Shown here: positions 8,110-19,600 of the stretch, in pieces
Layout: every line of letters begins with the position of its first letter
Position numbering within the stretch: position 1 is the stretch's first letter
From: Pirellulaceae bacterium
GTDB lineage: Bacteria > Planctomycetota > Planctomycetia > Pirellulales > Pirellulaceae
DNA: 41,758 nt
Reading direction: 5' to 3'
Assembly: GCA_028289675.1 (NCBI GenBank)
Contig: JANQOL010000622.1
Coordinates: 1-41,758, forward strand
Notes under the pieces: model-generated
Databases searched by the model: none
Told to the model about the DNA's origin: nothing
The model's input: the letters and a program-made list of their open reading frames with translations, nothing else
Position numbers and translations under genes: made by a program

Positions 8110-9981
8110 CTACTGGGCGAAGCGGACCAGAGAGCCGGTGGCGTGTTGCAGCTCGACCAATGCTCGGCAGTACTGAGTCGATGCTTGCAGCAGATTTTGT
8201 TCTTCTTGCAGCAACCGGCTGTGGGCGTCTAGTAGATCATTCAGCTGCAGTTGCCCGAGTCGAGGATCATTGCCAAGAGTCCGCCAACGGTCCTCCAAAT
8301 AGTCGACTTCCGCGGTCACCGCGGCCACACTTTCGCGCCGCGCGACAGCGGTTTCATAGGCCGCTTGTACATTGCGAATCGACGTTTCGACCTCCGCCCG
8401 AATATTGGCCAGCAATTCGCCTAGCAAGTACTGCAGTTGGTTCATCTCCAGCTGCGTCTGGCGAACGACGCCACGAGCGGTTCGATTGCGATAAGGCAAC
8501 TCGTATTGGAGCCCGGCGGCGAATCCAGGCCGACCGGTCGAGAATTGATTCACCCAAGAACGAAAGATGTCGGAACTGCCGGCCAGACCCGCCAAGTTGC
8601 CCTCCAAGACAAAATTCAACTGGGCTTTGGCTTGATCACGAGCTAGTGCCAGCTGGACTCCTTTGGCCTTTAGTTTTTGGCGCAGTTCCTGAATCTCCGG
8701 GCGGCGCGCGACGGCTGCGGCCACCTCGGCTTCAATGTCCAGGTCCAGCGGTTGCAGTACAGGTTCTTGCACCGGTAGTAGCTCGGAAACTGGCTGGTCG
8801 CTGATGCCCGGAGCATTGATCAAGGCTCGTAGCCTAGACTCCTGATTTCGAATTTTGGCTTCGGACAGTCCCAGCTCCGCCCGCCGGTTGGCGACGGCAC
8901 CTCGAGCTCGCAGTAACTGGTTGCGGACGGTATCCAATGACTGCCGTTCGCGCAACTGCTCTGCAATCGCCTCGGCACGAGTTAGATTGCGCTGACGCAG
9001 CAGCAGGGTGGCACGCTCCACATACAACGTCCAATACGCGTCTGACACTTCGAACAACTGGGACTGCACGGCTTGCAAGTACTTGGCCTGTTCTGCAGCC
9101 GTGTCGAATCTGGCCACTAACACCAGGCTTTGCTGCGGGTTCACCTGACGCCCACGAAGCAACGGTTTGGTCCAGCTGGCGTATAGCCGGGCGGATCCCT
9201 GGTCGTTGGGTTCGAAGAACAGCGAGTTGCTGTTCTTGTGGCCGAGTCGCTGGCCGAGTGAATAAGTTGTTCCTCGTCGTGTCTGACCACGTAGGCCTCC
9301 ATCGATGCCCACGATGTCATCTTCCAAACGCGGAGGACCGCCGGTGGCCAACGTGTTTTCGGCTGGGTCACTCGAACTGTTGAAGTCCGTGGTGTTCCAC
9401 AGACGCGGATCAAACGCTCCTTCGGCTTGCATGATCTGCGTGCCGCTAATCCAAGGTGTTTGCTGGACGGCCTGGATCCGCTGCGAGTGTTGGACGGCCA
9501 GCATGTACAAATCGGTCACGTCGACCGGCATGCCCTCCTCTTCCGGTCGAAAGCGGGCGGCAACGAGATCCGACCACCAGGCGACTGGGTCGGTCTCCAG
9601 TTGGGCTTCCGGAGAACCAAGTTGCAGCCGATCGACTCGGGGCAGGTCGGGCGGAGGTTCCCAGGATTCCTCGGGGGCCACCAACTCAGGCAGTTGCAAG
9701 TGGAAAGGTTGCTGGTTGGCTGCCGGCGCCGAGTCACCGGGCAAGTCCGGTGGGATGTCCTGCAGCGGCCAGCTACTCGGCGGTTGGATCGGAGCCTGTG
9801 GTGGCGGCAGATCCACTGGGTTCCACGGCGGTTCGCCCAACGATTTCAGGATCGGGCCGGGCGACGAAGAGCCGGTTTGGGCGTGCGCGGTCCAGGTGCC
9901 GAGTAAGACGAGTGTGGCCGCGGCGACGAGCCGCCAGCATTTCCCGCCAGCAGGTCGTGGCGATCTCAGCCGGCCGCGCAA
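8110..9981 (-). CDS. TolC-family outer-membrane efflux/secretion protein
   Basis: This is an outer-membrane factor of the TolC/OEP family, the exit duct of tripartite pumps and type I secretion. A hydrophobic signal peptide (LVAAATLVLLGTWTAHAQ) is followed by a ~110-residue Pro-rich linker, then two OEP repeats made of long Gln/Arg/Leu-rich helices (for example LLLRQRNLTRAEAIAEQLRERQ and VARRPEIQELRQKLKAKGVQLALARDQ), ending LQHATGSLVRFAQ. The start is uncertain. The frame stays open to 10482, but that stretch reads like intergenic repeat. No ATG lies just before the signal peptide; the TTG at 9981 would give a 13-residue n-region, without a good SD. The gene points away from the giant adhesin, so the two may share control through the region between them. 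No ABC transporter or adaptor is in the window. Confidence 0.82.
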   Translation of the reverse strand: MRGRLRSPRPAGGKCWRLVAAATLVLLGTWTAHAQTGSSSPGPILKSLGEPPWNPVDLPPPQAPIQPPSSWPLQDIPPDLPGDSAPAANQQPFHLQLPELVAPEESWEPPPDLPRVDRLQLGSPEAQLETDPVAWWSDLVAARFRPEEEGMPVDVTDLYMLAVQHSQRIQAVQQTPWISGTQIMQAEGAFDPRLWNTTDFNSSSDPAENTLATGGPPRLEDDIVGIDGGLRGQTRRGTTYSLGQRLGHKNSNSLFFEPNDQGSARLYASWTKPLLRGRQVNPQQSLVLVARFDTAAEQAKYLQAVQSQLFEVSDAYWTLYVERATLLLRQRNLTRAEAIAEQLRERQSLDTVRNQLLRARGAVANRRAELGLSEAKIRNQESRLRALINAPGISDQPVSELLPVQEPVLQPLDLDIEAEVAAAVARRPEIQELRQKLKAKGVQLALARDQAKAQLNFVLEGNLAGLAGSSDIFRSWVNQFSTGRPGFAAGLQYELPYRNRTARGVVRQTQLEMNQLQYLLGELLANIRAEVETSIRNVQAAYETAVARRESVAAVTAEVDYLEDRWRTLGNDPRLGQLQLNDLLDAHSRLLQEEQNLLQASTQYCRALVELQHATGSLVRFAQ

Positions 9982-10058
9982 GCGCGTCTTGTGATGACAT
10001 ACGACCCTGGCAGCACTCCGCTCGCGCGTAGCCTGGTCGGCTCGCAGCCATCGCGCGA

Positions 10059-10293
10059 GTTTTGAAGTTGCGCTAATTGAAACTAACCTTCCCGCTTGCG
10101 GGAAGGTCGGACGAAGACCAACGCTACGCGTCGGTGCCCTCGTCCGGGTAGGGCCAGATCGGCCCCTCTCCGTTCGCCGACCCGCGAAGCGCGTGTGCCC
10201 GTCACGACTCTCCCCAAGGAGAATAAGTTCGTTTGGGTTAATGATTGCTGGAGCGAAATCGGCTTCGCGATCCCAAAAGCGCAACTTCAAAAC
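10059..10293. repeat. segment bounded by 16-bp perfect inverted repeats (MITE-like)
   Basis: GTTTTGAAGTTGCGCT at 10059-10074 and AGCGCAACTTCAAAAC at 10278-10293 are exact inverted copies. The outer flanks (CGCGCGA / CGCGCGAG) are similar, so the true repeat may be longer with a small gap. The inside contains a strong hairpin and no gene. This organisation fits a small non-autonomous mobile repeat or an intergenic repeat family. Other genomic copies would be needed to prove mobility. Confidence 0.5.
10086..10107. repeat. 10-bp perfect hairpin
   Basis: ACCTTCCCGC (10086-10095), a 2-base loop, and GCGGGAAGGT (10098-10107) form a near-perfect palindrome inside the inverted-repeat segment. No T-tract follows on either strand, so a simple intrinsic terminator is unlikely. 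It may be the core of a repeated intergenic element. Confidence 0.6.
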
Positions 10294-10641
10294 GCGCGAG
10301 CGGGCGTCTCGGGGCGATTGCATGCATCTAGTGCCATCGATCCGGGTAGAGTCAAAACACACTGAATCGGTATCGTCCGCCGAGTCGCTACAACTGAAAC
10401 GAATGCTCGGTCCGCCGGCGGCTACCCGCAACTTGGGGCTCCGCGAACGCCTTCCAAAGCCCCTCACGATCGATACGGCCACTATAAGTTTGCTGATCTA
10501 ACCAGATTACCTGGCCTGGCTGCGTGGCCCAGACAGTCTACACGATAGCGGTAGGCAACACTTGGATGGTACCAAATTCGCCACGACCGCCATTTGGGTC
10601 GAAGACCGACCGTCTGGCGCATTCTCACGGGCACGGAAGAT

Positions 10642-13600
10642 ATGTTGCGTCGATTGCTGAAATCGATCGATCAAAGGCTGCGCACCCAGCCCACCGCTAG
10701 CAGTCCATCTGTGGCGCCGACAGAAATCGACGCGCAGGAGCTGGAAGAGCGCGTCCTTTATAGCGCTGTACCACTGGCCGAAGCTCCCACTGCTGCTGAG
10801 CCTCCTCTCGAAGCCGCGGACGCGCCCGAACCTGTGGACGCAACCGGTGATAGCCAAAGCGAGCCTAAGTCGGCTGCCGAGAATCTCATCGTCAGCGTTG
10901 ACGCCAGTATCTTGGATCAGGAGATTCGGCGCGAGATTATCTTTGTGGACGCCGCGGTGGAGGACGTCCAAAGCTTGCTGGATGACCTGTTCGCCGATGT
11001 AGCGGCCGAGCGCGATATCGAAGTCGTCATGCTGGCCGCAGACCGTGATGGCATCTCGCAAATCAGTGAAGCTCTGGCAGCTGCGCCGGAGTTGGACGCG
11101 GTGCACATTATCTCCCACGGCTCAGACGGTTCGGTGCAGCTAGGTGATACCGTGCTGAATAGCGCCTCACTCGCAGGACGGGTGGGCGAAATTGCCAGCT
11201 GGGGGTTTGAGCTGGCACCTGACGCGGATCTGTTGTTGTACGGGTGTAATCTAGCCGCCAGCGACGATGGGCGTGCCTTAATCGACGAACTGTCAGCGCT
11301 ATGTGCCTGCGACGTGGCAGCCAGCGATGACTTGACCGGACACACCGACCGGGGCGGCGACTGGATCCTGGAATACCAGGTTGGCGATGTAGCCACGGAT
11401 ATCGCATTTCAGTTCCTGGCCCAGAGCACTTGGATGGGTACGCTCGATACGAGCACAGGGTTGGTTGCGCACTATGAGTTTGAGGACGGTAGCGGCTCCA
11501 CGGCCACAGACAGCGTCGGGTCCAACAATGCCACGCTCGGCGGGGGAGCGTCGTTTACAACGGGCGAAATAGGTGGCGCACTTGACTTGGTTGACCCGGA
11601 TCCGGATCCGGGTGATCCATCCCAGGGGACGATTCTGTCCGACCCGGCTTTGGACTTTGGTAGCAGCGACTTTACGATCGCGTTTTGGTTCAATTCGCAA
11701 GACTCCGGCGGAGGTATGGTCCTGGAGGACTACGACGGCACGGACGGATACAATTTTCTCTGGGGCTTCGGCACGCTCACCTGGACGGTCGACTCATCTG
11801 CGGCGAACGCGCAAATGACCGTTACGGGGCTGGCAGAGAACACCTGGTACCACGTCACCGCGACACGATCTGGCAATGACTTCAAGTTGGACTTGGGCCA
11901 CGTTGTCGAAACCGACACGAAGTCAGTTGGTTCGATTACGAATTCCGAAAACACGGCCATTGGCCTCGATCGAAACGCCGGCTTTGATTTCCAAGGTCAA
12001 GTTGACGATCTGCGTTTCTACAACCGCGCGCTCTCCGACGCAGATGCTGTGGAACTACGGGCCATGGGTACGGGGGACACCACCACCGGCCTCCAGCTAC
12101 ACCACACGTTTGATGTGGATGCATCGGACAGCAGCGGCAATGGCTACGACGGTAGTCTGGCCGGTGGGGCCACGATCGACACCAGCTCGGGGTCGAATCC
12201 CGTTGGGAGCGGCAAACTTAGCCTGGATGGCAGCGATGACTACGTGGAACTGTCAAGCCACTCAAGCAGCTTCCAGAATCAGTCAGCAGGCACCATTGCC
12301 GCTTGGGTTTACGCCGACTCAGCCGCAGATGGAGCGATTTTTTCTGCCGCAGATAGCGGTGATACCGTCTCCTATTTTTCGTTGATTCGAGATGACGACG
12401 GCAGCATCGACGTCCACGTACAAGAGGAAGAGTCGAGCACCTTCTATTCCTTTGCAACCGACGCTGGTGTGATCGCCGAGAATACTTGGGCACACGTGGC
12501 GTTCACGGTCGACGCAGGCGGGAACAAGCTCTACGTCAACGGCGTCCTACAGCAGGTGACCTACAGCTCCGGATCGTCGACGAGCACCGAGTTTCTAGAT
12601 GACATTAGTAACATCGATCATCTGTCGTGGGGAATTGTTCATCGAGATGCCGTGTTGTGGACCGATGATTTCGACGGCTTCATCGACGATGGCCGGATTT
12701 ACGATCGCGCCCTGGACGCGGTTGACATCGCGGAACTAGCGGCAGTTTCCGCGCCCATCGATACGGACGGTGATGGATACGCCGACAGCGTCGATCAAGA
12801 TGACGACAATGACGGAATCTTGGATACCGTCGAGGACCGCACCGCCTACCATCTGGATATTCTCGCGGGCAAGAGTGGTAGCTATACGATCTATGGCGCG
12901 AACTACACCGACACAACATCGAAACTGAACAATGCGTCCAACTTTGGTTCCGGCAGCAGTATTACTCCCGCTACGGTCAGCACGGTGGCGCAGTCCGGAA
13001 CGGTGGATGATAGTTACCTTGGTCAAGGACGCTTGTTGTGGGGCGGTTTTAATCCCGACGGCAGCTATACGGCCGGCGAGCTGTCCGCCATTGAAAAATG
13101 GCTGACTACGGGTGGGATTTTTGTAACAGGCAATGATACCTCCGGCTACGATCCCATTGCGCAGCACTTTGGGCTTCCCGCCAGCGAGACGGTGACTGCT
13201 ACGTGGACCTTTGAAAACGTGGACCACGCGCTGATCAACGGCAGCAGCGGACTAGGCGTTGATCTTCGAGGGCAGAGTGTCACGGCTACAGGTAGCTACG
13301 CTGGATTTAACGACAGCGATCTGCTGGCCAGTGATATCGTGCTTGCTCGCGATACTGGTTCCAGCATAGCCACCATCGTGCTACGCCAGTTCGGCGACGG
13401 TTACATTCTGTTTACCGGCGACGAGGGCATCTTCCGTAGCGTGTCCAGCGGCAGCAGTTTTTCACCCACCGACTACGAAGATGTTTTGTTGGCATCGATC
13501 GTCGACTGGGTCGTCGATACCGCCATTGCTCCCTTGGTGGATGCCGACCGTGACGGAACGATCAACTCACTGGACCTCGATAGCGACAACGACGGTCTGG

Positions 13601-16600
13601 CGGACAACGTCGAAGCACAAACCACGTCGGGATACATCGCTCCGAATTTGGTCTACGACTCCAACGGAGTGGATACCGCTTACTCCGGTGGCCTGACGCC
13701 CGAGGATACGGACACCGACGGCACGTACGATTTTCTCGACACCGATAGCGACGGCGACGGCCGTTTGGATGTCGACGAGTCCGGTTGGTCGTCGACGTCC
13801 GATGCGACTTACGCCGACCCGAACGGCAGCCTCAACACTCCGGCCACGCAACTGCAAGACACGCACACGTTTGCCAGCGACGTCGACTACCGCGACGGCA
13901 CGTACCTGGATCTGGACATCATCTCGACGCGCGATGGCGGCTTGAGTCTAAACCACGATGGAGGCAACGGAGCTTACCTCACTCCGGTGAATTCAGGCAG
14001 TTTGTTTAGCGGCGAATCGGCCGTCACGATTGAGGTAGAGTTTTCGATCAGTTCGCCGGCCACCAACATGACAACGTTGTTCTCTTACGCCGACTCCAGC
14101 AACAACGACGAGTTGTTTCTCGGCATTGATACGGACGGCGAGATCTATTTCAGAACTAGCGAGAATGGTGGCTCGGGTTACGGCAGTATTACCAATGCCG
14201 CTCAGTTGTTTGACGGCCAGAAGCACACCGTGTCCGTGACCTGGGAAAACTCCGGTGGCGTGCTCTTGTTCTACGTCGATGGCCAGCAGCTAGGCTTGGG
14301 ACGCAACGATTACCAAAAGACCAGCACAATCAGCGGTGGCGGGAATCTGGTGCTAGGGCAGCATCAAACCAGCGCGGGAGCCAGTTTTGACAGCGCCGAT
14401 ACATTCTCAGGGACCTACTACGGCGTGCGTGTCTTTAGCGACGTCAGGACGGCCGAAGAGATTGCCGCCAGTTACCGCACGCAGCTAGCTCATGACGAAG
14501 ATGGGCTGCTCGCCCATTGGCGTTTTGACAACCTATCATCCAACGACGCCGTGACGGAATCCGTGTCCGGCAACAATCTGACGGTTCACAACGCCAGCCA
14601 GACTGGTTTCAGCCCCAGCGCTCCCGCGTTGACGCTGAGGGCCGATGAATTCGGAGTCAACGGTGCGGTGGTGGGATCCATCGTCGGCGCGGACGCCGAA
14701 CGCGATGCACAAATCGCCGCCTTGCTGGCCGCCGATTCGGACCTGAGCTATAGCAGCGAGACGGGCAAGTTCTACAAGGTCGTCGACAGCTACGGTTCTT
14801 GGGACTCGGCCCGTACGGGCGCGGTCGGTACCTTGCTCAGCGGAGTGTCCGGGCAACTAGTGACGATTCGCAGTGCCGCGGAGAACGCCATCGTCGACCA
14901 GCTGTCACAGGATACCGGCTTCAACTTCTGGCTCGGCGCCACCGACCTAACGGTCGACGGAGAATTTCGTTGGTACGACGGGGCCGCGGCTTCCGACCAG
15001 TTCTGGCAAGGTAGCTCGTCGGGATACAACGTCGACGGTGCGTTTACAGGTTGGCGAAGCGGAGAACCGGACGACACTTCGGGGCGTTCGTATGTTGAGT
15101 TCAATCAATTTGATAGCTCTTGGGATGTCGAAACCAGTGCCACGAGTAGCCGTTATATCGTCGAGTGGGACGCCGACGCTGTTCTAGACGCCACGCATGA
15201 AGTGACCTACACCATCGCGTCTCAGACGGAGTCGGGCGCGTTTGCGATCGATGCCGACACCGGCCAAATTACCGTGGCCGATGTTTCGAAACTGGACACC
15301 AACGTGGCGGCCGCGCATACGATCATGGTGCGCGCGACCGATGCCAACAGCAACACCTACGACCAGACGTTTACCATTTCGCTGGCGGATCGGGACGACG
15401 CCAACAATCTGCCGACCGATTTGTCGAGTGGCATTGGATTGAACACCGACGGAGGTCGAGACGATTACTTGGTGACCACGAATGGTGGTGCGATCGTCGG
15501 AGGTCTGGACGCGTTCACGTTGGAATTCAATCTGGCCACGGACACGTTCGATAACTGGGATACGCTGCTGTCGTATCGCAGTCCCAGCGATGAAGGTGTC
15601 AACGACGACGCGATTCGTTTCCAGCAAGCTAACTTGAACCAGATCGAACTGGTCGTTAACGGCAACATTGCTGTGTTTGCGCTGGACGCGAGCCAATTGA
15701 CGGATGGTCAGCCGCATACACTGTCCGTTTCCTGGGACAACACTTACGGCGACGCTCGCTTGTATCTGGACGGCCAACTCGTTGGATCCGATACCGGATT
15801 GTCCGCGGGGCAGACGGTGCGCACCGGCGGTACGTTGGTCATCGGCAACGAGCAGGATCAGCTCAATGCGGGCTTCACGGAAGAAGCTGCATTTCGGGGG
15901 ACCCTGTTGGACGCGCGAATTTGGGATCAAGTCCGCAGCGATTCTGAAATTGCGCTGAACTATCAGCAGCAGTTTGATGCGAGCAACTTGCCCAGTGGCC
16001 TGGTGGCGAACTGGCAAATGGATGGCGTGAATGGCTTCAACGAAGTGGTGGACGTCGTCGGCACGAATCACTTGACCTTGGCTACCACCGCCGTGCCCGC
16101 GGCCATTACCGGATGGACGAATGCCAGTACTGGCGTGACCGTCAGTGGCTCGACAGTGACCTTTGTCGATGACAGCGCGGCCAGTGGCTGGAACTCGCAA
16201 ATCACCTCGCCACAGCTCAGCAACTTTGGCTTCACTGACAATTACACGCTCAGCTTCGACGTTCCCGCTTTGGCGGCGGCCGGTTCTCTTTCCGGCATGC
16301 AAGCTTACACCATCGGATTGTCAACCGCCGAGTCGAGCGCCGCGCAAAGTGACGTGGAGTACGCACTGTACTTCGACTCGAACATTGGCGGAGGTGGAGT
16401 AGTTCGTGTTCGCATCAATGCAGTGGACTCCGGCGATTATGCGTTGAGTTACTCGGACGGCGACACGTTTTCATTTCACGTCGACGGTACGAACATTCAC
16501 TTTCAACACAACGGTACGACATTTCATACCGAGAGTGGCTTAAGCGGTTCCGAAGACTGGTACATCGACACCTCGTTCTATGCTGATTCGAGTGGCGGCT

Positions 16601-19600
16601 ACAGCAATCAAGCCGATTACTCGATCAGCAACATCCGCGCGTTTGATGGCAACATCGAAAAGGTTGGCGCCGCAGGGTCTGCTGTCACTCGTCTAACGAT
16701 TGAGGAGAACAGCGCCAACGGCACCACCGTTGGACACGTGGTGCCCACCGATCCGGACGCATTCCACGATGTTGTCGTTGATGGGTTGTTCCGCGAAGCG
16801 TCCGACCCGGGCAGCTACCAGACCTATAGCGCGACGGCATCCTTTGGGAATTGGTCGGTCGCCGAAGGACAAATTGTGTTGGCTGGTTCCGTCTGGGAGT
16901 CCACGCCGCTGGGCGGCCGTTCGGTGGAACTGGCTGCCAGTGTCGGAGGTACTATTTCCCAAGACCTCACGACTGTGGCTGGCCGCACGTATCAGATCGT
17001 GTTTGTCGAGTCCGGTGACTGGACCGGTGACTCGACACTGGAATATCGAGTGTCGGCTGGAGGTCACTCACAAGATTTTGTGACCGAGGAACCTGACAAT
17101 TGGTCGTATGCCAACATGCTGTGGAATCAACGCAGTATGACGTTTACCGCCGAAGATACAACGACGACGTTGTCATTCAGCTCGTTGGAGTCGGGCTCTT
17201 CCGCTGTTGTGCTGGGAGATGTGCGGGTGATCGAGGTGCCGGCCGCTGTGACCGCGATTCTGAATAATGACACTTCGTTGGAATACGATGCGGCGACCGG
17301 GAAATTCTATCGTCTCGTCAATTCACCCACGGACTTCGATTCTGCGTTGTTGGCCGCCACCAGTTCCAGCTTGAATGGAATCAATGGCCAGCTGCTGACC
17401 ATCGGATCGGAGTATGAAAACGAATGGGTTCGACAGCGCGTACTGGATTCGGGGACGTCCATTTGGCTGGGCATTACCGATGCTGCACTACAAGGTACTT
17501 GGGTCGAGTACAACGGGTTGGTAGCCGACGGCGATAAGGTCGTCAGTGGAGGTGCGGCGGTATCCGGACATTACTCAAATATTAGTGATTTGGACGGAGT
17601 GGGCGAAGACTACGCTCACATCGCCAGCGATGGAACTTGGCACGATTCAGGAAACACAGGTCCCTTCACCTACATGGTCGAATGGGCGGCCGACGAAGTT
17701 CTGTCGAACTACTCCTATGCGTTTGCCTCCGGAGGTGATGCCGGCGGAAGATTTACCATCGACGGTCAAACTGGGGAGATCACCGTCGCGTCAGGCTCGC
17801 AGCTGAATCACGAAGTGGATCCGTCCCATAACGTGACCGTGGAAGTCACGGACGCGGCCGGCAAGGTCTACAGCGAAACCCTGTCCATCACGGTGAGTGA
17901 CATCGCCGAGCCAAGCCATTCCTTGCCGGCAGCACAGGTGGTCAGCGAAGACCAGGTACTGACCTTTAGTTCCGGAAGCGGCAATGCGGTTTCCGTCGCG
18001 GATAATCTGGCGGCCAGCAATCCACCGTTGCAAGTCTCTTTGGCGGTCGATTACGGCTTCTTGCAGCTGTCCCAGACGACGGGGCTAACCTTCGCTGCTG
18101 GCAGCAACGGCGACGCGAGTTTTACCTTCCAAGGTACCGAAGCGGATATCAACGCGGCCTTAGAGGGGATGACGTTCACACCTGCTGCCAACTTCAGTGG
18201 TAGCGTTACGCTGGACATGTCGACTGGGTTAACGGCGGATCTAGTCGGCCACTACAGCTTTGAGGCGGACGCAGTTGATCAGAGTGTCGGCGCGTCGCAA
18301 GATGGCGCCTTGACGGGCGACGCTGCTGTCACGAACGATGCCGAACGTGGGCAAGTATTGCAGCTGGATGGTACAGGCGACTACGTGAACATCGCCGGCG
18401 ACTTTTCCCAGCCAACGGATGTGACGCTGGCCGCTTGGGTGAATTTTTCAAGCGCGGCAGTCAACGCGGGCGAAGTTATCTCGATCACCAATGCGGTGGC
18501 GTTACGAGTTGATGACAGCTCCCAAGGCGTGACTGGCTTCTTCTACGATGGAACGGGATTCAACTTCATTGGTACCGGCACGGAGATCAGTCTGGCCGAT
18601 GACAGTTGGCATCACGTTGCCTTTGCCTTTGACGATGTCAACAACGTACAAACGCTCTACATCGATGGCCAAGCGGTTGCCAGTGGGAACTTTACGGAGT
18701 CGATCAATTATCCGGGTTGGTTTCCACAGACCACCATTGGTTCCCACGCAGATGTGGTCAACTCAAGCTTCGACTTCAACGGCAAAATCGATGACGCGCG
18801 TATCTACACCCGCGCCTTGTCCGCAGCGGAAATCCAGGCGCTGGCTAGCGACAACAACACAGTCGACGGGTCGTTCAACATCACCGTCAATTCTGTCAAT
18901 GACACGCCCGAGGTGTCCGGTCCTGGCAGCGCCTACACGGTCAACGAACAGACGAATTTGACGCTTCAGGGCACGGGTTTTTCCGTGACCGATGTCGATG
19001 CGGCCAGTGGCACCATGACGGCGACGATCAGCGTGGGCGAAGGTGCAGTAACCGTGGCCGTGGGAGATTCGGGTACGACGGTGACCGGTGGCAATGGTAC
19101 GGGCGCGGTGACCGTCACGGGTACGTTGGCTCAGATCGACGCGCTGTTGACTGCTTCCGGTACGGGGACGATCACGTACTTCAACGGCAGCGATACGCCT
19201 TCGTCTTCGACGACGGTGACGGTGACCGCGAACGATGGCGGCAACACGGGCACGGATCCCGGACTAAGCGGTGATGGATCCAGTGAGGAAGATTCTGCGT
19301 CGCAGACGATCAACATTGTCGCACTAAATGACGTGCCAGTGATCGCCAGTGTTGAAAGCAGTACGCTGAATTATTTTGAAAACGCCGGGCCACAGCCCAT
19401 CACTGCGGCGCTGACGCTATCTGACGTCGACAACAGCGACTTGGCGTCCGCAGTCGTGCGGCTGAGCGTCAACTATGCGCCCGGTCAGGATGAGTTGTTG
19501 TTTACAGATCAGAGCGGCATTACAGGCGCCTGGGATGGATCGACTGGCGAGCTAACGTTGAGCGGATCCGCCACGGTTGCTCAATACGAAACGGCTCTGC

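Larger units (their letters stand above)
9982..10641. other. intergenic region between the TolC-like gene and the giant adhesin
   Basis: About 660 bp separates the two divergent genes. It holds a roughly 235-bp segment bounded by inverted 16-mers, a 10-bp perfect hairpin and Arg-rich open frames on both strands that look like repeat DNA, not genes. The promoters of both flanking genes should lie here, but I could not assign -35/-10 boxes with confidence. Confidence 0.5.

Noticed and set aside
9305-9994. Long plus-strand frames opposite the TolC-like gene
   Set aside because: The minus-strand frame has the clear OEP pattern; the plus-strand frames are Ser/Arg/Gly-rich shadows.
9982-10482. Upstream extension of the TolC-like gene by 167 codons
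   Set aside because: It crosses the inverted-repeat segment and is Arg-rich without similarity, and it would put the signal peptide in the middle of the protein.
10594-10641. TTG start for the giant protein 16 codons upstream
   Set aside because: It has no SD and no conserved residues; the ATG at 10642 has GGAAG close upstream and gives the typical start before the LEPR-XLL-like motif.
15184-16302. A 372-codon open frame on the minus strand inside the giant gene
   Set aside because: It lies antisense to well-conserved LamG, lectin and cadherin sequence; its Arg/Val/Gly-rich translation has no domain and is a shadow of GC-rich codons.
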